DNA from: JAEYFP01 sp964566545
GTDB lineage: Bacteria > Bacillota > Clostridia > Lachnospirales > Lachnospiraceae
Assembly: GCA_964566545.1 (NCBI GenBank)
Contig: CAZMIX010000008.1
Coordinates: 1-64,000, forward strand
Direction of reading: 5' to 3'
DNA length: 64,000 nucleotides
A program made the position numbers and the translations under genes. Under the pieces are notes generated by a model. It was not told the DNA's origin. It ran no database searches and saw only the letters and a list, made by a program, of their open reading frames with translations. Each line of letters starts with the position of its first letter. Position 1 is the stretch's first letter. This document shows, one piece after another, positions 26,370 through 34,705 of this stretch.

Positions 26370-26454
26370 AGTAGTATTCTCCTTTATATGTAGCTTTTAT
26401 GTAAGACGATCGCCCGGGAACATCTGATGACGAGCTATTTCCTGTCTTCTTCAT
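26326..26454 (-). CDS. Possible 42-residue leader ORF overlapping the mgtE start
   Basis: A short frame starts with ATG at 26454, five bases after AAAGGTGG, a good ribosome site. It ends at a TGA 44 bases inside mgtE in another frame. The peptide has a Ser-rich first half and a Tyr-rich stretch (GEYYYVYIYVYG) exactly where its codons cross the mgtE ribosome site and start. It resembles no protein I know. The good ribosome site and position suggest a leader that couples or attenuates mgtE translation, but it may be chance. Confidence 0.4.
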   Translation of the reverse strand: MKKTGNSSSSDVPGRSSYIKATYKGEYYYVYIYVYGRNPGIN

Positions 26455-26485
26455 AAAAACCACCACCTTTCTACTATGCCCGCTC

Positions 26486-26572
26486 GCAGTATAAAACCAA
26501 TACCGCTAAAGCCATGGACTTGATATGTCATTCGTACTGTTTCACTATAGCAAACAGCAATTTTTTAGTCAA
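26486..26572 (-). promoter_or_regulatory. mgtE promoter and 5' leader hairpin
   Basis: TTGACT (26572-26567), 17-base spacer, TATAGT (26549-26544), placing the transcript start near 26537. In the leader, GCGGTAT and ATACTGC (26506-26486) form a small hairpin with one G-U pair. The magnesium M-box consensus is not present. Confidence 0.6.
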
Positions 26573-26611
26573 GAAAAAAATGTTACCGTCACTTCATCCG
26601 GGGATAAGCTT

Positions 26612-27268
26612 TTATGCTTCCTCAAACAAAAGAAGGCTTCCTTTTACATCTGCGTAGCAGCATTCCCCGCCCTTTTCAATCGCTGCCTGTCCGCTTGTTA
26701 CCTCGGTAATTTCCAAAACAGCCTTTTCCAAAGAAGATTTGGGAAGCAGAATCTCAAAGGCGACCGTTTCTGCATAATCCGATTTTAATAAGGAGTAACC
26801 ACTGCTGCCAAATAAGTATTGCAGCTTTCCGACCCCCGCATAATCCGTCGTGACCAAAAGTCTTAAGCCGAATTTCTTATCAATCACAAGGCAGTCTTTT
26901 AACCCCTCCTTCACCGCGCTTTGGTAGGCGCGTACAAGACCGCCGGTGCCCAACAGCGTGCCGCCAAAATAACGCGTCACCACGATGGCAATATTTCTGA
27001 TTTCCTCACCCAACAGAACCTCTAACATGGGACGCCCCGCAGTACCACTTGGCTCGCCGTCATCAGAGCAGCGCGTCAATCCGGCATTTCTTCCTATTAC
27101 AAATGCGGAGCAGTTGTGCGCCGCATCCCAATAATTCTTCTTCATTTCATTGACAAAGGCGACGGCCTCTTCCTCGGTCATAACAGGCCGCACAGTCGCA
27201 ATAAACCGGGATCCCTTTTCTTTGATCTCTCCCACACCGCCCTTATACAAACATCGGTATCCATCCAT
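26612..27268 (-). CDS. YigZ/IMPACT family protein
   Basis: A 218-residue protein of the YigZ (UPF0029/IMPACT) family. The N-terminal domain carries the family core: EIKEKGSRFIATV, AAHNCSAFVIG, SDDGEPSGTAGRPML and IAIVVTRYFGGTLLGTGGLVRAY. A C-terminal DUF1949 ferredoxin-like domain follows (about 140-215). The biochemical role in bacteria is unknown; eukaryotic IMPACT modulates GCN2. It is the gene upstream of mgtE on the same strand, but mgtE has its own promoter. Confidence 0.93.
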   Translation of the reverse strand: MDGYRCLYKGGVGEIKEKGSRFIATVRPVMTEEEAVAFVNEMKKNYWDAAHNCSAFVIGRNAGLTRCSDDGEPSGTAGRPMLEVLLGEEIRNIAIVVTRYFGGTLLGTGGLVRAYQSAVKEGLKDCLVIDKKFGLRLLVTTDYAGVGKLQYLFGSSGYSLLKSDYAETVAFEILLPKSSLEKAVLEITEVTSGQAAIEKGGECCYADVKGSLLLFEEA

Positions 27269-27509
27269 TTACAAGCGACTCCTCTCCTCTATTTTATATT
27301 TTAAAGGCTTTTTGCATGAAATCCTTAAAATCTGTATACAATCATACCAGTGCTGTATTCTCCCGTCAATCCGTGTTTTTGCATATGAGGAAACGAAATC
27401 TTTTCTTAATAATTTGATTTTTGCTTTATTTACATAAGAAACTCTGCTATAATGGCGTAAGATATCTATGAAGCAAATTGGCTGAGTAGTAATTAAGGAG
27501 GCCATACCC

Positions 27510-30146
27510 ATGAATTATGGTAGACGCGGTGCGAGAAAGAGGCAAAAGGAGCTTTCTTCACAAACTACTAAAATAGGAAAATTTTTTGCCATTACTCTTT
27601 TTAAGATACTGGTCTTTATCGTTGTATCGGTCGGCGTCATCGGTTTGTGTGCAGGGATTGGCCTTTACATGGGGGTCATTGACACCGCACCGGATGTGTC
27701 TAATATAGACGTATCTCCTGCCGGCTTTTCCACAACCGTATATGACAACGAAGGAAACCAAATCACAAAGCTCGTTGCCGAAAATTCTAACAGAATTTAT
27801 ATTACAATTGATAAAATTCCGGAGCATTTACAGCATGCATTTGTCGCTATTGAGGATGAGCGTTTTTACACGCATAACGGCATCGATATTCAGGGTATTA
27901 TGCGTGCGGGCGTCAAAGCGCTGCAGACCGGAGACTTATCACAGGGTGCCAGTACAATCACGCAACAGCTACTAAAAAACAACGTCTTTACTTCATGGAC
28001 GGCTGAGTCCTCCAAAATTGAAAGCTTCAAACGTAAATTTCAGGAGCAGTATTGTGCCGTACAGCTTGAAAAGGAAATGGACAAGGATACGATCCTTGAA
28101 AACTATTTAAATACGATCAACTTAGGACAGGGAACTCTTGGTGTGCAGGCGGCCTCTCTGCGCTATTTTGGCAAGCCGGCCTCGGAGCTGACAATTTCCG
28201 AATCTGCTGTCATTGCCGCGATCACGCAGAATCCTTCTCGATGGAATCCGATTTCCCATCCGGAAAACAATGCCGAGCGCCGCAAATCTGTACTCGTTAA
28301 GATGCGTGATCAGGGTTATATTTCGCAGGCGGAATATGACGATGCGCTTTCTGACGATGCCTATTCCCGCATCAAGACCGTAGATGAACAAACACAGAAA
28401 AATACGATTTATACGTATTTTGTAGACGAGTTGACCAATCAGGTGATTGATGAATTGCAGGAAATAAAAGGGTATTCCTATACACAGGCATACAATTCCT
28501 TGTACAGCGGCGGTCTGAGCATTTTTACGACGCAGGATCCCGATATCCAGAATATTTGTGATGAGGAATTTGCCAATATCGAGAACTATCCGGAAGAAAC
28601 GAAGTTCTATTTAAATTATGAGCTGACCTATGAAGATGCAAACGGCGAAACAGTCAATTTCAGTACACAGAACTTTGAGTCCTACTTCAAACAGTCTAAT
28701 TCAAAATTTAACATGATCTTTTCGAGCGAAGAGGAGGCAGAAGAAAAAATTGCCGAATATAAAGCGGCGGTAGCTGAGCCCGGCTATCAATTTATCGCGG
28801 AAAATGCTACTCTGACCCCGCAGCCGCAAGCCTCCATCAGCGTCGTGGATCAATCGACCGGTGAAGTGCTCGCCATTGTCGGAGGCCGTGGACAAAAAGC
28901 AGCCAGCCTGACGCTCAACCGGGCGACGGATACAAAACGTCAGCCGGGTTCCTGCTTTAAGGTGGTCGCCGCTTACGCGCCCGCGCTTGACAGCGCCGGC
29001 TTTACGCTCGCCTCTACGCAGGTTGACGAGCCTTACAACTATGCGGACGGTCGTCCTGTTTCCAACTGGTACAGCACCGGTTACAAGGGTATTTGCACGG
29101 TTCGTTATGGCATCGAGCAGTCGCTGAATATCGTTGCGGTCAAAACACTGACAGACATCACGCCACAGCTTGGCTTTGACTATCTATTGAATTTCGGATT
29201 TACAACGCTCGTGGAACGCCGTACGGAAGCAAGCGGTGCGATTTCCACCGATATTACACAGGCACTTGCGCTCGGAGGCGTAACCGATGGTGTGACAAAC
29301 CTCGAGCTGACCGCAGCCTATGCTGCTATTGCCAACAAGGGAACTTACACAAAGCCAATGTTTTATACGAAAATTGTAGATCACGACGGTAATGTACTGA
29401 TTGATAATACGCCAAAAACGCGTCAAGTAATCAAAGAAACAACGGCCTTCTTGCTCACAAACGCGATGGTGGATGTCGTTACGAAGGGTACCGGCGCAAA
29501 GGTCAACTTCGGGAACATGGCGATTGCCGGAAAGACCGGCACGACCTCAAGTAATGTCGATGTCTGGTTTGCAGGCTACACACCTTACTATACCTGCGCC
29601 ACGTGGGCAGGCTATGATAACAACGTTCATATGTCCGGCTCGGAAACAAGCGTCGCAAAAAATCTGTGGAAATCGGTTATGGGAAGAATCCACGAAGGGA
29701 TGGAATACAAATCCTTTACGACACCGGAAGGGATTACGACCGCCACGGTCTGCAAGAAATCCGGCAAGCTCGCTGTTGCCGGACTATGCTCCTTAGACGG
29801 CAGCGCCGTCACTGAGTACTTCGCTACCGGCACCGTACCCACGGAAGTCTGTGACAGACATGTCGTCGGCAATGTCTGCGCATTGACCGGACTGCGCGCG
29901 GGTGATACATGTCCTTATGCGACGCTGGGTGTCATTGTCGTAGATATCGAGGATGACATCTATGCTTCCACACCTTATTGTATCCACAGCTATCTGAACG
30001 GAGTGCCGCTTTTCGCAATTCCGGAAGGCATGACGATCGAGGATTTCATTGTCAACCCTTCGGATACGACGACTATTCCCAATGCCGGCACGGCAACGCC
30101 GGATATGTCAATTCCACTAGACTCGAATGCGGTAATCTCGCAATAA
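27510..30146 (+). CDS. Class A penicillin-binding protein (PBP1A type)
   Basis: An 878-residue bifunctional peptidoglycan synthase. After a basic cytosolic tail and one membrane segment (about residues 25-50) comes the GT51 glycosyltransferase domain with catalytic Glu115 in AIEDERFYTHNG and GASTITQQLLKN. The transpeptidase domain has the acyl-enzyme serine Ser481 in PGSCFK, the SLN motif in IEQSLNIVAV and the KTG motif in AGKTGTTSS. The C-terminus has a Cys-containing tail (CKKSGKLA, VCDRH, CALTG, CPYAT). It polymerises and cross-links the wall outside the membrane. It is monocistronic, with a TATAAT box about 55 bases upstream of the start. Confidence 0.97.
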   Translation: MNYGRRGARKRQKELSSQTTKIGKFFAITLFKILVFIVVSVGVIGLCAGIGLYMGVIDTAPDVSNIDVSPAGFSTTVYDNEGNQITKLVAENSNRIYITIDKIPEHLQHAFVAIEDERFYTHNGIDIQGIMRAGVKALQTGDLSQGASTITQQLLKNNVFTSWTAESSKIESFKRKFQEQYCAVQLEKEMDKDTILENYLNTINLGQGTLGVQAASLRYFGKPASELTISESAVIAAITQNPSRWNPISHPENNAERRKSVLVKMRDQGYISQAEYDDALSDDAYSRIKTVDEQTQKNTIYTYFVDELTNQVIDELQEIKGYSYTQAYNSLYSGGLSIFTTQDPDIQNICDEEFANIENYPEETKFYLNYELTYEDANGETVNFSTQNFESYFKQSNSKFNMIFSSEEEAEEKIAEYKAAVAEPGYQFIAENATLTPQPQASISVVDQSTGEVLAIVGGRGQKAASLTLNRATDTKRQPGSCFKVVAAYAPALDSAGFTLASTQVDEPYNYADGRPVSNWYSTGYKGICTVRYGIEQSLNIVAVKTLTDITPQLGFDYLLNFGFTTLVERRTEASGAISTDITQALALGGVTDGVTNLELTAAYAAIANKGTYTKPMFYTKIVDHDGNVLIDNTPKTRQVIKETTAFLLTNAMVDVVTKGTGAKVNFGNMAIAGKTGTTSSNVDVWFAGYTPYYTCATWAGYDNNVHMSGSETSVAKNLWKSVMGRIHEGMEYKSFTTPEGITTATVCKKSGKLAVAGLCSLDGSAVTEYFATGTVPTEVCDRHVVGNVCALTGLRAGDTCPYATLGVIVVDIEDDIYASTPYCIHSYLNGVPLFAIPEGMTIEDFIVNPSDTTTIPNAGTATPDMSIPLDSNAVISQ

Positions 30147-30150
30147 ACAA

Positions 30151-30231
30151 GAACAAAAGTGTGCTTCGCCCACTCTCGCGGCCAAATACTCTGACAGCAC
30201 AGCTTTTGTTCCGCGCGCGTAGCTGCGCATA
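30151..30231 (-). repeat. Structured intergenic repeat, copy B (full length)
   Basis: The reverse complement matches copy A at 12772-12852 at about 90 percent identity without gaps. Its arms, GAACAAAAG-C-TGTGC and GCACACTTTTGTTC, pair over 14 bases with one bulge, so the differences from copy A partly preserve pairing. It fills the space between the PBP stop (30146) and the stop of the convergent gene (30237). Confidence 0.8.
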
Positions 30232-30236
30232 AAATT

Positions 30237-31256
30237 TTAATTTTCTCCGGCAGATGCCGTCTTAAATTCTATCCGGTATAAAAGCGCATCGTCCTGTTTT
30301 TCCGACTTCCAGTGAACAGAAAGTGCGTCGAGCATCTCATCCACAAGCTGCTGCGCCAAATCAGGAAACCGCTTTTTCACGATGCCCTTCAGGGTTATTT
30401 CAAATAATGCCTGCCTTGGGGTAATCAGCCTCGAGGTGACGGATATTCTGCATTCCTCCATCACGGCTGCACCATATTTTGCGAGAAGCCAAATAACAAA
30501 GCGGATATTGACGACCTTGACTTTCCTCATGCGTCCTGCAAGACAGCTATTGACTTCCTCCAAATAAAACCCGGGATGCTCCTTTTCGATTTTCTCCATA
30601 TCATGGCGCACCAGAGCTTCAAACCCGTCGATCGTTGTTGTGCCGGTCGTTCGCATTTTTAACATCGTCGTAAAAATGTCCTCAATGATTCCATACTGCT
30701 CCTCAAAATCCGGCAAATTCGATGAGTGCATCTCTTTTAACTGTGTCAGTAAAATCTGTGAAATCGCATTTAGCTTATAATAGCTATACTGCTGTTTTTT
30801 AAGCGCATCTATCAAGCCGTCAAGTATTTTTTCAAATTCCGCTTTTTCTTTATGAAGCAGTCTTTCCTGTTTTTCCCGCTCCATCAAAAGATTGGCGCGC
30901 ATAAGAGCATCCTCAATTTCATCAAAGATCTCATCAATATCCCACGGCACAAGAAACAGCTTTCTGACCCGGTGTCGGTTCACAAGCGTCGCTGCAAGCA
31001 GCGGATCATCCGCATCAATGCAAACGGCAAATACCATATCCGGATACGGGCTGCAGCACCCAATAAGCTCATCAAACTTCATATCCGGCAGGTTATAGTC
31101 GATCAGAAGCAAGGCAATTTCCTGCTCGCTCAAAATCGCTAACGCTCCAGATGCAGAGCCCGCAGTAAGCAATTGTCTGCCTCGTTCTTCAAACCGTTTC
31201 TGAAAACGTTCCGCGAGCTCCTTATTTTCCTGAATATAAAGGATCTTTTTTTCCAT
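30237..31256 (-). CDS. Degenerate response-regulator receiver protein
   Basis: A 339-residue cytosolic protein. Residues 1-120 form a CheY-like receiver, with the phosphoacceptor position Asp53 kept in LLIDYNLPD. However the acidic pair that binds magnesium is replaced (Gln9-Glu10 in ILYIQEN), and the conserved lysine before the cis-proline is a valine (LFLVPWD). A coiled-coil-like helical segment follows (about 125-200), then a C-terminal domain of about 130 residues that I do not recognise; it loosely recalls a sensor-kinase dimerisation and ATPase region but lacks the N and G boxes. Phosphorylation-independent signalling is likely. No kinase gene is adjacent. Confidence 0.65.
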   Translation of the reverse strand: MEKKILYIQENKELAERFQKRFEERGRQLLTAGSASGALAILSEQEIALLLIDYNLPDMKFDELIGCCSPYPDMVFAVCIDADDPLLAATLVNRHRVRKLFLVPWDIDEIFDEIEDALMRANLLMEREKQERLLHKEKAEFEKILDGLIDALKKQQYSYYKLNAISQILLTQLKEMHSSNLPDFEEQYGIIEDIFTTMLKMRTTGTTTIDGFEALVRHDMEKIEKEHPGFYLEEVNSCLAGRMRKVKVVNIRFVIWLLAKYGAAVMEECRISVTSRLITPRQALFEITLKGIVKKRFPDLAQQLVDEMLDALSVHWKSEKQDDALLYRIEFKTASAGEN

Positions 31257-31305
31257 CTGACCTTCCCGTCGTATTTTCGATTATTTATGATCGGCCAAAC
31301 TTCAT

Positions 31306-33405
31306 TTATTTCGTCAGCAACAACATGATTTCATTGCTTCTTGCAACAAACTTCGTCATGGCCTCGGGAGACAACGGCTTGTTGGCAAGCACTGCAAGAT
31401 CATAAAGCTGTTCACAGATCATCGGTACATTTTCGCTGTCCTTGTTTTCAAAAATATACTGTACAAGCTTGTTCCCCGCGTTCAGGACGAGCGTCTCGCC
31501 TTCCTCGCCGAACATACCCATATCCATGCCGGACATGCTGTACATTTTCATCATATCCTGCATCCGGCGGCTTTCCTCCGAAACTGTCAGCATGGAAGAG
31601 ACTCTTTCATTTTTGAGCTTCTCCACCTTAACTTCTAATTTATCCTTATGCAGCGCCTTCTTAAACAACTCGGAAAGGGTCGTCGTTTTTTCGGCAATTG
31701 TTTCCTTGTCTGCGTCAGATACTTCCTCCTTAAACGAATCCGTCAGATCCGCATCAATTCTCTGGAATTTAATATCCTCGTTCTTAGATTCCAACTGAGA
31801 TACGAACGGCTGGTCAATATTGTGCGTCAGAATAACCGCATCAATCCCCTGCTCCTTGAACATGTTGATGTACTGTGACTGCTGCTTCTCATCCGTCACA
31901 TAGTAGATGACCTTTCTCGGTGCTTTCTCTTCGCCGTCAATCTCATCACCCTCTTTTTCCTCATCAACAATCTCTGCCTCTACCTTTTCGCCGCTTTCAT
32001 CAGATGCGGTTTCTTCTTTTTTCTTGTCGATCTCCAGACATTCCGGCAAGGTCAAGTATTTACCGTCAAGATTTTTAAATAAGATATAATCCGTCATCTT
32101 ATCACAGAATTTATCATCCTTTAGACAACCGAACTTGATGAATGGGCTGATATCATCCCAATATTTCTCGTACTCCTCTTTCTCGGTCTTGCACATTCCC
32201 GAAAGCTTGTCGGCAACCTTTTTGGAAATATAATCAGAAATCTTCTTTACAAAACCGTCATTTTGCAGCGCACTTCTCGATACGTTCAACGGCAGATCCG
32301 GACAATCGATCACGCCCTTTAAAAGCATCAAGAACTCGGGGATCACTTCTTTAATGTTGTCCGCTATAAACACCTGATTATTATACAGCTTGATCGTTCC
32401 CTCAATCGACTCATACTCCATATTGATTTTCGGGAAGTAAAGGATTCCTTTTAAATTAAACGGATAGTCCACGTTCAGATGAATCCAGAACAACGGCTCC
32501 TTATAATCCATGAATACCTTTCTGTAGAAATCCAAATACTCTTCCTTTGTACAGTCATTCGGATGCTTTGTCCAAAGCGGATGCGTATCATTAAGAGAGA
32601 CCGGACGCTTTACGATTTTCAGCTTTTCTTTCGCAGGGGAGATCTCCACTTGCTCCTTTTCGCCGTCCTCGTTTTCTTTTTCCTCGTACTTTGCCTCTTC
32701 CTTAATTTCCTCGATTACAACGTCTTTATCCGTCTTGTCTGCCTTGTCAATCGTCTCATATTCCGTCTCGGCATTTGCTTTTTCCAAATAAATCGGCACC
32801 GGCATAAACGAACAGTATTTTTTAATCACCTCGCGTGCACGATATTCGTTGCAGAACTCCACACTCGCTTCATTTAAGTAAAGCGTGATTTCCGTACCGA
32901 CTTCGGTCTTGGTGCCTTCGTCAAGCGTATACTCCGTGCCGCCGTCGCATTCCCAATGAATCGGTTTTGCGCCCTCTTTATAGGAAAGCGTATCGATATG
33001 CACATCATCCGCTACCATGAAAGCAGAATAAAAGCCAAGGCCGAAATGTCCGATGATCTGATCCTCATTTGTCTTATCCTTATATTTTTCTAAAAAGCTG
33101 GTCGCTCCGGAAAAAGCGATCTGCGTAATATATTCCTCAACCTCATCTGCATCCATTCCAAGACCGGTATCAATAAACTTCATTGTTTTTTCTTCCGGGT
33201 TTACAATTACGCTGATTTTGTTCTCATGTCCGTCCGGAAACGAATACTCGCCCATCATATCAAGCTTTTTCAGCTTTGTGATCGCATCGCATCCGTTAGA
33301 GATCAATTCCCTCACAAAGATATCATGATCCGAATATAACCATTTCTTGATAATTGGAAAAATATTATCACTGTTAATTGATAAGTTTCCTTGTTTTGCT
33401 GCCAT
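31306..33405 (-). CDS. htpG: Hsp90-family chaperone HtpG
   Basis: A 699-residue Hsp90. The start at 33405 (MAAKQGNLSINS) follows a GGGATG site. The N-terminal ATPase has ELISNGCDAITKL, DTGLGMDADEV and GHFGLGFYSAFMVAD. The protein is longer than usual bacterial HtpG (about 620-640) because of two very acidic inserts: one between the N and middle domains (about residues 215-265, Glu/Lys-rich) and one in the middle domain (about 460-500). The first resembles the charged linker of eukaryotic Hsp90. A perfect CIRCE operator lies upstream, so HrcA heat-shock control is expected. Confidence 0.95.
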   Translation of the reverse strand: MAAKQGNLSINSDNIFPIIKKWLYSDHDIFVRELISNGCDAITKLKKLDMMGEYSFPDGHENKISVIVNPEEKTMKFIDTGLGMDADEVEEYITQIAFSGATSFLEKYKDKTNEDQIIGHFGLGFYSAFMVADDVHIDTLSYKEGAKPIHWECDGGTEYTLDEGTKTEVGTEITLYLNEASVEFCNEYRAREVIKKYCSFMPVPIYLEKANAETEYETIDKADKTDKDVVIEEIKEEAKYEEKENEDGEKEQVEISPAKEKLKIVKRPVSLNDTHPLWTKHPNDCTKEEYLDFYRKVFMDYKEPLFWIHLNVDYPFNLKGILYFPKINMEYESIEGTIKLYNNQVFIADNIKEVIPEFLMLLKGVIDCPDLPLNVSRSALQNDGFVKKISDYISKKVADKLSGMCKTEKEEYEKYWDDISPFIKFGCLKDDKFCDKMTDYILFKNLDGKYLTLPECLEIDKKKEETASDESGEKVEAEIVDEEKEGDEIDGEEKAPRKVIYYVTDEKQQSQYINMFKEQGIDAVILTHNIDQPFVSQLESKNEDIKFQRIDADLTDSFKEEVSDADKETIAEKTTTLSELFKKALHKDKLEVKVEKLKNERVSSMLTVSEESRRMQDMMKMYSMSGMDMGMFGEEGETLVLNAGNKLVQYIFENKDSENVPMICEQLYDLAVLANKPLSPEAMTKFVARSNEIMLLLTK

Positions 33406-33464
33406 TTTTATACATCCCTTTCTTAAATAATAATATAAAATACTGTTTTTTGTTATCATATAAA

Positions 33465-33493
33465 AGTTTAATAGTTGACCGCAAAAAAGTCAA
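33465..33493 (-). promoter_or_regulatory. Promoter of htpG
   Basis: TTGACT (33493-33488), 17-base spacer, TAAACT (33470-33465), about 60 bases before the start. The CIRCE element lies six bases upstream of the -35 box. Confidence 0.55.
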
Positions 33494-33499
33494 GAAGAA

Positions 33500-33526
33500 T
33501 TAGCACTCATTTTGATCGAGTGCTAA
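33500..33526. promoter_or_regulatory. CIRCE element (HrcA operator)
   Basis: TTAGCACTC, nine bases, GAGTGCTAA: a perfect match to the CIRCE consensus. HrcA binds it to repress class I heat-shock genes. It lies upstream of htpG, which in B. subtilis is not an HrcA target. Confidence 0.95.
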
Positions 33527-33573
33527 TAATTTATGATTTCTTTATAATTTGTTTATAAATTAACTTTATTTAC

Positions 33574-34665
33574 CTATCCCGCCGCCACTACAAAATACTT
33601 ATCATAAATATCAAAGAAACTCGTCGTGCTCACATTTTCATTTTTCTGGTAGGTCACCGATTCCCAAAGAGGCGCGTTCAAATTCGAAGTCAGCGTCTTG
33701 ACATATGCATCATATACCTGGTTGAACGCCTCCTGACGCCGCTTCGTCACAATAACCTGCTTGTTCGCATCCGTTTCCTCTTTGTTAAATGTACTGACAC
33801 ACTGCAGTACATGATATCCGTATTCCGTTTCAATAATACCGCTGATCTGCCCTGTTTCAAGATTAAATGCGGCTTCCTCGTAGGCGGCAGGCATCACACC
33901 GCGCCCGAAGCTGTATTCCGACGCCGTATCCTCATTATAATCGGCGGCGAGCATCTCGAATTCTTCCCCTTCATTCACCCTCTGCACAACTTCCTGGATC
34001 CTCTCATAAGCACTCTGCTTCTGGCTTTCCGTAAATTCTACTTTCTTTCCCTGTGAATCCGTTGAATAGGTTTTGATCAGAATGCTTTTTACCGTAATCG
34101 TGCGCGCCTCATCGTCGCTGATTTCAGGATTCACTTCGTCGGTGATTACATGATAGAGCTTATCTGCGACTGCAAATTCATGATAAAGCCGATAGATTGT
34201 ATCCTGATCCACACCCATCAGCGCAATTTCGCTGCTGTTGAGCGAAGAAAAATATTCTATGGCTGCAGCCGTAACCTTTTCCTCTTCCTCCTGATTAAGC
34301 TCCACCTCGTACTGCGGTGCGAGCAAATTCATAACTTTGATCTGCGCGATGCGGGCGATAATCGTCTCCTTATATTCCTGCTCCATCGTTTTGTCTTTAA
34401 CCGGTACCTGCCAGATTTCGGAGCCGAAGATCTGGTCATACTGGTTTTCCGAATTCACGAGGTATACCATGATTTCCGGCAGCATACAAGAGCTGTTTTC
34501 AATGCGAAACACCTCGTCCTGTTCAAAATCTGTTGTCAGGACAATTTCTGTTTTTTTGTCCTTTTTACAGCCGCAGAGTGCCGCCGGCAGAAAAAGTATT
34601 AGGAGAAATAACAGACGGCGCGGCAACAACTGTACATGCGTCTTTTTGTTCTTTTTATTTTGCAT
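33574..34665 (-). CDS. PrsA-like parvulin foldase lipoprotein
   Basis: A 363-residue lipoprotein. The start at 34665 gives a clear signal with lipobox AALCGC; a GTG further upstream would precede it with a hydrophilic stretch. A SurA/PrsA-like N-terminal chaperone region is followed by a parvulin-type peptidylprolyl isomerase domain at about residues 195-310 (VKSILIKTY, EGEEFEMLAADYNED, FGRGVMPAAYEEAAFNLETG, ISGIIETEYGYHVLQC). It should help secreted proteins fold at the membrane-wall interface. It overlaps no gene but follows the FAD oxidoreductase by 40 bases. Confidence 0.88.
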   Translation of the reverse strand: MQNKKNKKTHVQLLPRRLLFLLILFLPAALCGCKKDKKTEIVLTTDFEQDEVFRIENSSCMLPEIMVYLVNSENQYDQIFGSEIWQVPVKDKTMEQEYKETIIARIAQIKVMNLLAPQYEVELNQEEEEKVTAAAIEYFSSLNSSEIALMGVDQDTIYRLYHEFAVADKLYHVITDEVNPEISDDEARTITVKSILIKTYSTDSQGKKVEFTESQKQSAYERIQEVVQRVNEGEEFEMLAADYNEDTASEYSFGRGVMPAAYEEAAFNLETGQISGIIETEYGYHVLQCVSTFNKEETDANKQVIVTKRRQEAFNQVYDAYVKTLTSNLNAPLWESVTYQKNENVSTTSFFDIYDKYFVVAAG

Positions 34666-34705
34666 CTTACCTCTGATCCTGACTTCCACTTTCCAATTTT
34701 GATTA

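Noticed and set aside
26370..26540. M-box magnesium riboswitch in front of mgtE
   Set aside because: The conserved GAGGCTCC and related core segments are not found on the minus strand.
27269..27511. An 80-codon minus-strand frame upstream of the PBP gene
   Set aside because: It covers the PBP promoter region, has no convincing ribosome site and no family features.
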